Origin: Pseudomonadota bacterium
GTDB lineage: Bacteria > Desulfobacterota > Anaeroferrophillalia > Anaeroferrophillales > Tharpellaceae
Direction of reading: 5' to 3'
Length of the DNA stretch: 7,875 bases
Assembly: GCA_015486505.1 (NCBI GenBank)
Contig: WFRP01000093.1
Span: 1 to 7,875 of the forward strand
The notes beneath the pieces are model-generated. The model ran no database searches. It saw nothing but the letters and a program-made list of their open reading frames with translations, and was not told where the DNA came from. Positions 1 to 5,630 of the stretch are shown here, piece by piece. The position numbers and the translations under genes are program-made. The number at the start of each line of letters is the position of its first letter. The first letter of the stretch is position 1.

Positions 1-694
1 CGACATCGGTACGGAATTTAAAGTAGTCTGAAGCCTGCCAGTAGAGCACCGTATCCCAGGAGGTCTCTTCGAAGAAGACCGCGTTCAGGTCAATCGCGAG
101 ATTGTCCAGAGGGTGAATTCTGAGGTTGACGCCGCCGATGCCGGAAGGACCGAGATCGCTGTAGTGCTGAACTACCAGCCCCCCGAAGCCTTCCGCTTCG
201 AAACCGAGCCATTCCGGCATATCATAACGGGCCCAGAGACCGTCAAAGTGAACCGTCTCGGCACCGTAGGCGTATTGGCGGCCGGCGCGGATGGTCAGGG
301 CGTCATCAAAAAGACCGCTCTTTTCCAGGTAAGCGTAGTAACATTCAAAGTCCTGGCGATGGTCGCCGCGGCTGTCCGTGTAATCCTGGAAGATTGAGCC
401 GGCGCGGGTGCCGTCGATATCCTTGGTATAACTGAGCATGGATGTGATACTTAGACCCAGATCTTCCCAGTTGGCATTAAGGTTCAATGTCTCAAAAAAA
501 TCCTGATCCTGATCCTCATCACTTACCATGAAATCCGCGGGTTTGTCAGACCATTGCAGGCGATACGCGGTTGTACTGTGCAGAGACAGATCCGCTCCAC
601 CTAATTCCAGAGCCCATCCGGAGGTCGCCAGCAGGCAGCATCCCAGTATCAGCCCGGCCACAAGCTGCAGTCGTCGCCATTGTAATTCAGCCAT
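1..694 (-). CDS. Outer-membrane beta-barrel (porin-like) protein, 5' part only
   Basis: This minus-strand reading frame stays open from an ATG at 694 to the left edge (231 codons), so the C-terminal part is missing. An AAGGA ribosome-binding site (about 703-707) lies eight bases before the ATG and supports this start. Residues 1-28 form a signal peptide: positively charged WRR, a hydrophobic stretch with two cysteines, then a probable cleavage site after GWA. The mature part is rich in Asp, Tyr, Trp and Phe, with alternating hydrophobic residues typical of transmembrane beta strands (for example LNLNANWEDLGLSITSMLSY near residues 70-89). A GRQ motif at residues 138-140, followed by FDGLWARYD, resembles a motif seen in alginate-export and related beta-barrel families. 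I infer a channel or porin-like protein of unknown substrate. The family assignment is by texture and motif only; the outer-membrane location is much surer than the function. Confidence 0.82.
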   Translation of the reverse strand, partial: MAELQWRRLQLVAGLILGCCLLATSGWALELGGADLSLHSTTAYRLQWSDKPADFMVSDEDQDQDFFETLNLNANWEDLGLSITSMLSYTKDIDGTRAGSIFQDYTDSRGDHRQDFECYYAYLEKSGLFDDALTIRAGRQYAYGAETVHFDGLWARYDMPEWLGFEAEGFGGLVVQHYSDLGPSGIGGVNLRIHPLDNLAIDLNAVFFEETSWDTVLYWQASDYFKFRTDV

Positions 695-746
695 CTAAAT
701 AGTCCTTTTTGGTTTTTGGTTTGTCGGTGCTGATTATTAAAAACTT

Positions 747-768
747 AAAAAAGAGCACCGATTGCTCT
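747..768 (-). terminator. Terminator-like hairpin in the leader of the beta-barrel gene
   Basis: On the minus strand AGAGCA (763-768) pairs with TGCTCT (752-757) across a five-base loop, and a run of T follows immediately (747-751, then AAG and another T run). This is the shape of a weak intrinsic terminator or a leader hairpin. It lies between the candidate promoter and the start codon. The segment 755-761 (GCACCGA) is also an exact inverted match to TCGGTGC at 724-730, so a second, mutually exclusive pairing is possible. Confidence 0.4.
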
Positions 769-814
769 AATAATATACACATTAAATTTTACTTATGGTC
801 ATAAACAGCTTGAG

Positions 815-843
815 GTCATACATTAACGGACTGTAATAGTCAA
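815..843 (-). promoter_or_regulatory. Candidate sigma-70-type promoter for the beta-barrel gene
   Basis: Read on the minus strand, a TTGACT box (838-843) is followed after exactly 17 bases by TATGAC (815-820). The -35 box is a good match and the -10 box is mediocre (4 of 6). Transcription would start near 808, giving a leader of about 115 bases before the ATG at 694. Another AT-rich -10-like stretch (TATATT, near 772-777) lies closer to the gene but lacks a recognisable -35 box. Confidence 0.4.
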
Positions 844-1094
844 GCTGAAAATTGCACATAATTTTATTCCGTTTTGTCGCTATGAAGTTGTCTTGTAGAA
901 ATAATATTAATATTCAAATTATTATATCTGATTTTAACGATTTGAATTTATTGATAAGTTAGATTGCGGCGTAAATGTCGCCGGGAACATGATGGGTGGA
1001 TGCGCCCATTGTATTTTTATTAGAGCTATTTAATTTTTCTGCTGAAGTTTTTATTTAGGGAGCATACACTAAGACAATGGTTCGGGATAACTCT

Positions 1095-1361
1095 AATGCG
1101 GGAACTATCCCCGCAACCCAAAAGAAAGTTACCGGCCCGCAAATAAGTACTCTTATCAGAACATTTTCTGACTATTGAAGCTTGTTTTTCCTTACGCTCG
1201 CTGCGCCCGCCTTGCAAAACTGGCTTACGCTCAAACAGTTGCAATGCTAATGGGCTCCCGCTCGCTTCCGAAAAACAACGAAATCGTTTCCGCAACCGCT
1301 TACGAAAAACCACCCCCGCCCCCTTCAGAAGGTGGGGGGTAAAATTTGGCTGAATAGTTAC
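1095..1361. mobile_element. Partial or decayed repeat element (copy A) with an IS66-like right end
   Basis: This stretch is built from blocks that recur elsewhere in the window: a GCGGG/CCCGC hairpin block (1095-1120), the exact 28-bp core (1142-1169), a 65-bp block (1184-1248) matching 3857-3921 with one mismatch, and a right-end block (1247-1361) matching 4194-4310. It ends with GGCTGAATAGTTAC (1348-1361), identical to the right terminal repeat of the complete element at 3795-4310. No matching left end or target duplication is visible upstream, so this copy is 5'-truncated, rearranged or decayed, and its left boundary is only approximate. It encodes no transposase. Short open frames on the minus strand here follow from the repeat sequence and are not supported as genes. 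Confidence 0.7.
1142..1169 (+). repeat. 28-bp core repeat, copy 1 of 5
   Basis: This begins AATAAGTACTCTTATC and ends CATTTTCT. It is identical to copies at 4120-4147, 7558-7585, 7692-7719 and 7815-7842. It contains two adjacent short palindromes, ATAAG/CTTAT and AGAA/TTCT, each with a four-base spacer. Confidence 0.9.
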
Positions 1362-1499
1362 AAAATCGGTTGCTTTTTTTTATTACTTCATCCATAAGCA
1401 ATAGAATTAGTTGAATGATAGTTGTGGGTATAACCTGCGGGTGGTGAAAACAATTATTTTCAGGACAAATAATCATATTTTGCAAAGGGAGAATGAAAA

Positions 1500-1691
1500 A
1501 TGCCGTACGTTAATATCAAGGTTGCCGGGAAACTGGAGCGGGAACAGAAAGCTGAAATCTGTGCCGGGGTTACCGAGGTGATTGCCCGGGTAGCGCATAA
1601 ACCGAAAGAGGCGGTTCTGGTTTTTATTGACGAGGAGGAGCGTGACAATATCAGTAAAGGCGGGGTTCTGCTCTCTGAACTGCTAAAATAA
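1500..1691 (+). CDS. 4-oxalocrotonate-tautomerase-like protein
   Basis: This 63-residue protein has the size and shape of the small tautomerase (4-OT/DmpI) family, which catalyses keto-enol proton transfers using an N-terminal proline exposed by removal of the initiator Met. The start is convincing: ATG-CCG gives Met-Pro, and AAAGGGAG (1484-1491) sits eight bases upstream. After Pro1 come PYVNIKV (first beta strand), a helix EQKAEICAGVTEVIARV, the second strand AVLVFIDEE and a C-terminal ISKGG segment matching the family's glycine turn. Aligned on Pro1, positions 11 and 39, which are catalytic arginines in classical 4-OT, are both leucine here. It is therefore probably not a true 4-oxalocrotonate tautomerase, and its substrate is unknown. 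Subunits of this family assemble as hexamers or similar oligomers. It is followed on the same strand by the AsmA-family gene after a 123-bp gap. A partial mobile repeat ends 138 bp upstream, so the promoter must lie in or just after it. Confidence 0.88.
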   Translation: MPYVNIKVAGKLEREQKAEICAGVTEVIARVAHKPKEAVLVFIDEEERDNISKGGVLLSELLK

Positions 1692-1706
1692 CCGGCCCTG
1701 ATTTTT

Positions 1707-1786
1707 AACCCAAGATGAACCCGGATGGAGACAGATGATCCAGATATCACAGTTTTATCTGTGTGCATCTGTGTCTATCTGTGGTT
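1707..1786. repeat. 80-bp imperfect inverted repeat with ATCTGTG units
   Basis: Arms 1707-1741 and 1752-1786 are imperfect reverse complements (24 of 35 positions match) around a ten-base centre containing GATATC. The right arm consists of three consecutive 10-bp units beginning ATCTGTG (1757, 1767, 1777). It lies in the gap between the tautomerase and AsmA-family genes and would fold into a long imperfect hairpin in RNA. An open reading frame runs through it into the AsmA gene, but the sequence is repeat-like and is better read as non-coding. Confidence 0.7.
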
Positions 1787-1814
1787 GCATTTTAAATGCG
1801 GAGGGAACCTACGG

Positions 1815-3632
1815 ATGAAAAGATGGTTGAAGTTCCTGTTGTGGGGTGGCGGTCTGGTGGCCGTTTTGATGATTGCGGCCGGGATAGCAGTGCGGTTTTA
1901 TTTCAACGAAGCTCGTTTGCGGGCGCTTTTACTGCCGCCGGTACGTGAAGCTTTAGGGCGCGAAGTTGAAATTTCATCAATCGGGATTGATCTTTTCAGT
2001 GGGATAAAGATCGGCGGCCTGGTGATTAAGGAAGCTGATGCTCAAGCGGATTTTATTAAGGTCAAAGAGCTGGGTTTAAGTTATTCACTTTTGCCTTTAC
2101 TGGAAAAACGTTTAGAGATTGGCCGGATATGGTTGGAAAAACCGACGGTTAATATCCGGCGTAACCGGGATGGCAGTTTTAATTTCTCAGGTTTGCAAGT
2201 GCTGCAACCCGGGCCGGAAAAAACTGTGAATAATTCTTCGGCTCAGACTGCGTCCCCGGACAGCCCGGTTCAAAAATCTCTGCCTCTGGCTCTGGTGGTG
2301 CAGCGTTGCGATATCAGCGGGGCGGTCGTAACCTTTGTTGATAAACTCAAGGAACTGCCCGATGTTAAAATGACAGCTGATTTAAGCACGAAACTTGATC
2401 TTGGTGACCTGAAACCGGAGTCAATCAAGGTTGACGGAAAACTTAAATTCAATTTGGCCGCTGAATATAAATCCCTGGTCCCTGCGGCTGTCGGCACTAT
2501 TGATTTTGATCGTAAAAAGATTGTTTATAAGGTGGATTTGCGGCAGGAAAATGAGACCTGTACGTTGAGTGGGTCGCTAAGTAACTATCTTGGCCGGGTT
2601 CCTGATCTGGTTCTGGATATCAAAGCCCAGCGGCTTGATCTGGCTTATCTGGCAGGTTTGGGGCAGCAGATTCCTCCGACCGGGCCGGAGGCCAAAAAGC
2701 CGGTTTCCGGCAAAACCGGAGCGGCGGATAAAACAGCAAAAACTACCACGACGGCGCCGCTTACGGCCCGGGGGAAAATTTCTATAGAACAGGCTTTGTA
2801 TGAGACTTATCAGGTCGATGATTTTTTTCTGCGTTACGATTTTGATGGCACGAACCTTAGCTTGAGTGAACTTGCCGGGAAATTTGCGGAGGGTGTTTTT
2901 GCGGGAGCGGCTGATGTCAAGTCATTGTTGCAACAGCCGGATTTTAAAGGGGAGTTTTCATTTTCCGCTCTTGATCTGGGAGCTTTGCTGAAAATGGCCG
3001 CACCGGAACTTAAAGATCGTCTCTATGGTGTCGGAGCCGGAGAGTTTACGTTCTCTGGCCGCAGCGGCCCCGGCAAGACCTTGTCGCGGACGCTTTCGCT
3101 TGACGGTAAATACAGTCTGCGGCAGGCGGGAATGCGCAAATTGCCGCTGACGGCGGCGTTGGCCGGGATTCTGGCCATGCCGCAACTGGAAGATCTTGAA
3201 ATGGATGAGTTTGCCGGAGATATCAAGATAAAAAAAGGCCTGATTAAACTTAACAGCAATTGGCATGGAGAGCAGTTAAGCGGCAGCGCGATCGGTGATA
3301 TCGGCCTTGACGGCGGCCTTGAGTTACCGGTAAATCTGGTTCTAAGCCAAAATTTAAGTGCGAAACTGGCCCAGCGTTACGCCTGGGTGAAAGAGACTTT
3401 TAACGACAAAGGTGAAGCTGAGGTTGCGCTCTTTCTTGCCGGTAATCTCACCCAGCCTCAATTACGCCTGGATAAAGCGAAAGTCACACAGCGTCTGCAG
3501 AAAAAACTTGAGGATAAACTTCTGCGGAAACTGGATAAGCGCCTGCGCGCCGATGAGTCTGAAACTGGAGAAAAATCCAAAGCTGCGTCGCCGGCAGAAC
3601 TTTTGCGTAATCTTCTGGAGAAAAAGCAGTAG
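1815..3632 (+). CDS. AsmA-family envelope protein
   Basis: The protein has 605 residues from ATG 1815. The frame is open further upstream (to 1725), but that part crosses an inverted repeat. The ATG at 1815 has GGAGGG (about 1800-1805) before it and begins with the family's typical N-terminus: MKRWLKF, then one transmembrane helix (about residues 7-30), then a periplasmic domain starting with LRALLLPPVREALGREVEISSIGID. The next section (RLEIGRIWLEKPTVNIRRNRDGSFNF) is a classic AsmA-type repeat. A Lys/Thr/Ala-rich low-complexity linker separates it from a C-terminal AsmA_2-like region (GKFAEGVFAGAADV and onward). A strongly charged, probably coiled-coil tail (about residues 550-605) ends the protein. 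Family members are anchored in the inner membrane and reach into the periplasm, where they help move phospholipid or control outer-membrane assembly. I see no neighbour that narrows this further. No clear terminator follows the gene. Confidence 0.9.
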   Translation: MKRWLKFLLWGGGLVAVLMIAAGIAVRFYFNEARLRALLLPPVREALGREVEISSIGIDLFSGIKIGGLVIKEADAQADFIKVKELGLSYSLLPLLEKRLEIGRIWLEKPTVNIRRNRDGSFNFSGLQVLQPGPEKTVNNSSAQTASPDSPVQKSLPLALVVQRCDISGAVVTFVDKLKELPDVKMTADLSTKLDLGDLKPESIKVDGKLKFNLAAEYKSLVPAAVGTIDFDRKKIVYKVDLRQENETCTLSGSLSNYLGRVPDLVLDIKAQRLDLAYLAGLGQQIPPTGPEAKKPVSGKTGAADKTAKTTTTAPLTARGKISIEQALYETYQVDDFFLRYDFDGTNLSLSELAGKFAEGVFAGAADVKSLLQQPDFKGEFSFSALDLGALLKMAAPELKDRLYGVGAGEFTFSGRSGPGKTLSRTLSLDGKYSLRQAGMRKLPLTAALAGILAMPQLEDLEMDEFAGDIKIKKGLIKLNSNWHGEQLSGSAIGDIGLDGGLELPVNLVLSQNLSAKLAQRYAWVKETFNDKGEAEVALFLAGNLTQPQLRLDKAKVTQRLQKKLEDKLLRKLDKRLRADESETGEKSKAASPAELLRNLLEKKQ

Positions 3633-3794
3633 CTTTCCGCCTGGGCAAAGATTTCATTCCCGGTTCGATAGCTATGGCAATCCGTCTTTAGCGGCGCATT
3701 ATTTAACTTGCCCTTTACATAAGCGGAGAAATTTGCTATCCCGGACAAGGCATTTTGGGGTACTGAAAAATCGCGGGATTAACTTTGATGTATT
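3633..3794. other. Non-coding gap after the AsmA gene
   Basis: This holds no supported gene. A frame stays open across it but is a shadow of the AsmA gene in another frame. An inverted pair TCCCG/CGGGA with a wide loop lies around 3738-3778, too loose to call a terminator. The last eight bases (3787-3794, GATGTATT) are the left target duplication of the adjoining mobile element. Confidence 0.55.
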
Positions 3795-3964
3795 GTAACT
3801 ATTCAGCCGAATCCGGGGTCGGGCGCGATTTTTCTCCGCTAGGCGTTAAGATTTCTGTTTTTCCTTACGCTCGCTGCGCCCGCCTTGCAAAACTCGCTTA
3901 CGCTCAAACAGTTGCAATGCTGATGCGGGAACAGCTCCCGCAACCCAAACAGGGCTTTTCAGCC

Positions 3965-4115
3965 CGCACCCAAGGGCAATCCGATGGTCGCACCCAAGGG
4001 CAATCCGATGGGCGCACCCCAAGGGCAATCCGATGGGCGCACCCCAAGGGCACTTCCGTTGGGCGCACCCCAAGGGCACTTCCGTTGGGCGCACCCCAAG
4101 GGCACTTCCGATGGT
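3965..4115 (+). repeat. Six tandem 24-26-bp repeats inside the mobile element
   Basis: Units start at 3965, 3989, 4013, 4038, 4064 and 4090 and are 24, 24, 25, 26, 26 and 26 bp long. All begin CGCACCC. The first three continue AAGGGCAATCCGATGG; the last three have AAGGGCACTTCCG instead. The outermost units end GGT and the inner ones GGG. Lengths that are not multiples of three and the shift in frame between units argue against a coding role. Confidence 0.93.
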
Positions 4116-4119
4116 CGCA

Positions 4120-4147
4120 AATAAGTACTCTTATCAGAACATTTTCT
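4120..4147 (+). repeat. 28-bp core repeat, copy 2 of 5
   Basis: Identical to 1142-1169. Here it directly follows the last tandem unit inside the complete mobile element. Confidence 0.9.
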
Positions 4148-4360
4148 GACTGTTAAATCTTGTTTTTTGGTACATAAAATAACCTGTAAGGTACTAATGG
4201 GCTCCCGCTCGCTGGGAAAAACAACGAAATCGTTTCCGCAACCGCTTACGAAAAACCACCCCCGCCCCCCTCCAGAAGGTGGGGGGGGTAAAATTTGGCT
4301 GAATAGTTACGATGTATTTACCAAAAGTTACAACATTATCAACTTTTCAGGAGAGTGAGA

Positions 4361-4708
4361 ATGGCTGTTGTTGTTCAATATATCGTGATCAGGAATGGAG
4401 AGCAGAAGATGACTTTTACCTCCAAGAAAGAGGCTGATGCCTATGATAAACTGCTTGATATTTCCGACCGGATGTATACCTTTTTAGAGGCGTCAAAGCT
4501 GGAAATGAGCGCCGACCAACTCGAAGAGCTGGCTTTTTTTATTGCGGAAAATCGGGAGGCGGCCATCGGCCTGCTGCGCGGCGGCAAGCCGGGGAATAAA
4601 CCTTTACTTGAGAGTAAAAAAACCGGCAAGGAAGAAAAGAAAAGCGGCGGCTCCGGGCGGAAAACGGCAAAAAGCCGCAAGACCGCGGCCGTTGCCGAGG
4701 TTGCCTGA
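4361..4708 (+). CDS. yebG: YebG family protein
   Basis: This 115-residue protein has the N-terminal signature of E. coli YebG, a small DNA-damage-inducible (SOS) protein of unknown biochemical role: AVVVQYIVIRNGEQKM, then FTSKKEADAYDKLLD (about residues 1-35), a helix-rich middle and a Lys/Arg/Ser/Ala-rich tail (about residues 85-115). E. coli YebG is 96 residues, so this one has a longer basic tail that might bind nucleic acid (inference). The ATG at 4361 is preferred over a GTG two codons earlier because AGGAG (4349-4353) is seven bases from the ATG and the protein then begins MAV, as in the family. A mobile element ends 50 bp upstream. I could not recognise a LexA box in the remaining gap, and SOS boxes differ between lineages. 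The transporter genes follow 47 bp downstream on the same strand and may be co-transcribed. Confidence 0.9.
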   Translation: MAVVVQYIVIRNGEQKMTFTSKKEADAYDKLLDISDRMYTFLEASKLEMSADQLEELAFFIAENREAAIGLLRGGKPGNKPLLESKKTGKEEKKSGGSGRKTAKSRKTAAVAEVA

Positions 4709-4755
4709 TATTTCCCGGTTGCCGGTTTGCTTTGATTGTCTGAGAGGCGTTGATT

Positions 4756-5601
4756 TTGCGGAATTTCCGGATTGGAGCCGGGCTCTTTTTACTGCTTGTT
4801 TTGGGCTGTGCCTGTCAGGCACCGCCCTCCAAGTTCAAGCGGCCTCTGGAGAAATTCAGTGATCTGGCGGTAAAAGGGGTACGCATCGGGATTGTCGATC
4901 CTGATTTAGGTCCGGCGGGCCGTTACGCGCTGGAGGTTATTGCCAGGTTGCAAGTTGCGGATGCGCCGGCTGCCGCCAAAATCACCGGCAATATCGTTAC
5001 CCATGAAGCTCACGTCCGGGCCTTGCTGTACAAACTTCTGCAGCGGGAAATCGATGCCGGGTTTTTCTATCGCAGTGATGCCTTGGCCGCCGCAGACAAA
5101 ATAAAGATAATTGAGATTCCTCAAGCTTACGCAGTCTTCCCCGAATATTCTCTGGCCCGAATCAAAGGAACGGCTTATCCTGCAATCGCCCTCGATTTTA
5201 TTGCCTGGCTCAGGGCGGCGGAACAATGTAAATATTGGCTTGCCTGTGGCTTCAAACCGCTTCCGGCGGTTATCGGCAGCGAAAATTTCACTTCGGCAAA
5301 ATCTTTAGCTCCATCTGCTAATGAGAGCCGGCTGACGATTTTTGCGGCGGCAGTTTTTTACGATGTCTTAAATGTTTTAGCCCAAACCTACCGCGAGCAG
5401 AAAGGGGTCAGAATTAACTGTGAATTTGCCGGTTCGGGAAAACTCTACCAGAGGATTGAACAGGGGGCCCAGGGTAAATATGGGGCCGATATCTTCCTGT
5501 CGGCCGCCCCGGTCTATATTACCAGGCTTGAAGCACGCGGACTGGCCGACAGTGCGCAAAAATTTATGCGCAATGATCTGGTGGTCGGCGTAAGCAGATG
5601 A
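4756..5601 (+). CDS. modA: ModA-like oxyanion-binding lipoprotein, apparently circularly permuted
   Basis: The protein has 281 residues from TTG 4756, which has AGAGG eight bases upstream; an alternative TTG at 4750 is too close to it. Residues 1-18 are a lipoprotein signal ending VLGC, so the protein should be tethered in the periplasm. Residues about 29-168 match the C-terminal half of molybdate-binding ModA: FSDLAVKGVRIGIVDPD, then GPAGRYALE, AGFFYRSDAL, IPQAYAVFPEY, and the terminal helix ending CGFKPLP. A linker (169-190) follows. Residues 191-281 match the N-terminal half: SRLTIFAAAVFYDVLN, FAGSGKLYQRIEQGA, GADIFLSA, and finally RNDLVVGVSR, the strand that in ordinary ModA leads into the C-terminal half. 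The order is thus swapped. It presumably binds molybdate or tungstate and feeds ModBC, but the usual Ser of FAAAS is Val here. A fused remnant of two modA copies is possible. The family match is firm; function is less sure. Confidence 0.8.
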   Translation: MRNFRIGAGLFLLLVLGCACQAPPSKFKRPLEKFSDLAVKGVRIGIVDPDLGPAGRYALEVIARLQVADAPAAAKITGNIVTHEAHVRALLYKLLQREIDAGFFYRSDALAAADKIKIIEIPQAYAVFPEYSLARIKGTAYPAIALDFIAWLRAAEQCKYWLACGFKPLPAVIGSENFTSAKSLAPSANESRLTIFAAAVFYDVLNVLAQTYREQKGVRINCEFAGSGKLYQRIEQGAQGKYGADIFLSAAPVYITRLEARGLADSAQKFMRNDLVVGVSR

Positions 5602-5630
5602 AAATTTTTTACGGGCACTGCAAATCTTGA
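5598..5630 (+). CDS. Possible 10-codon coupling ORF between modA and modB
   Basis: The ATG overlaps the modA stop codon (ATGA at 5598-5601). The frame reads MKIFYGHCKS and stops at TGA 5628-5630, overlapping the TTG start of modB (TTGA at 5627-5630). It has no known homologue that I recognise. It may do no more than carry ribosomes from modA to modB, or it may be chance. Low confidence that a stable peptide is made. Confidence 0.25.
   Translation: MKIFYGHCKS

Larger units (their letters stand above)
695..1094. other. AT-rich intergenic region, no gene seen
   Basis: I see no credible coding region here on either strand. Positions 695-960 are strongly AT-rich and hold the likely promoter and leader of the minus-strand beta-barrel gene. 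Positions 965-1020 hold two small inverted repeats: GGCG/CGCC around 967-985, and ATGGG/CCCAT around 990-1011, the second followed by a T-rich run. The second could be a weak plus-strand terminator or part of the neighbouring repeat family, but no gene reads into it from the left on that strand. Confidence 0.6.
3795..4310. mobile_element. Complete 516-bp MITE-like element, IS66-type ends
   Basis: The element starts with GTAACTATTCAGCC (3795-3808) and ends with the exact reverse complement (4297-4310), giving a 14-bp terminal inverted repeat, or 17 of 18 if extended. It is flanked by the direct repeat GATGTATT at 3787-3794 and 4311-4318, an 8-bp target duplication. GTAA tips and 8-bp duplications are the hallmark of the IS66 family, so an IS66-type transposase acting in trans is the likely mover; this is inference. 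It carries no transposase. Inside, in order, are a unique left part (3809-3856), a 65-bp block shared with copy A (3857-3921), a GCGGGA/TCCCGC hairpin, a GGGC/GCCC hairpin (3952-3965), six tandem repeats (3965-4115), the 28-bp core (4120-4147), and a right-end block with a strong hairpin of C and G runs (4265-4286). Intact ends and an exact duplication suggest a fairly recent insertion. Confidence 0.87.

Noticed and set aside
965..1020. Riboswitch (for example a molybdenum-cofactor type) in the GC-richer patch
   Set aside because: Two short stems are present, but no conserved riboswitch core was recognisable and no downstream plus-strand gene is close enough.
1026..1313. Minus-strand frame with the LFERKPVLQGGRSERKEKQ segment also seen at 3846-4094
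   Set aside because: The shared peptide is explained by a 65-bp DNA repeat that is 64/65 identical. The two frames otherwise differ and lack translation signals, so they are repeat shadows.
1725..1814. 30-codon N-terminal extension of the AsmA gene
   Set aside because: It crosses an imperfect inverted repeat, encodes no sensible signal or anchor, and the ATG at 1815 has a good ribosome-binding site and a typical AsmA N-terminus.
3785..4156. Open frame of 123 codons on the plus strand across the mobile element, with TQGQSDGR-type repeats
   Set aside because: It begins at the target duplication and reads through non-coding blocks and tandem repeats whose unit lengths shift the frame. It has no ribosome-binding site or recognisable domain.
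4709..4755. ModE operator before the mod genes
   Set aside because: The 47-bp gap contains no palindrome resembling the known ModE site, only a short CCGG-TTG-CCGG inverted pair.
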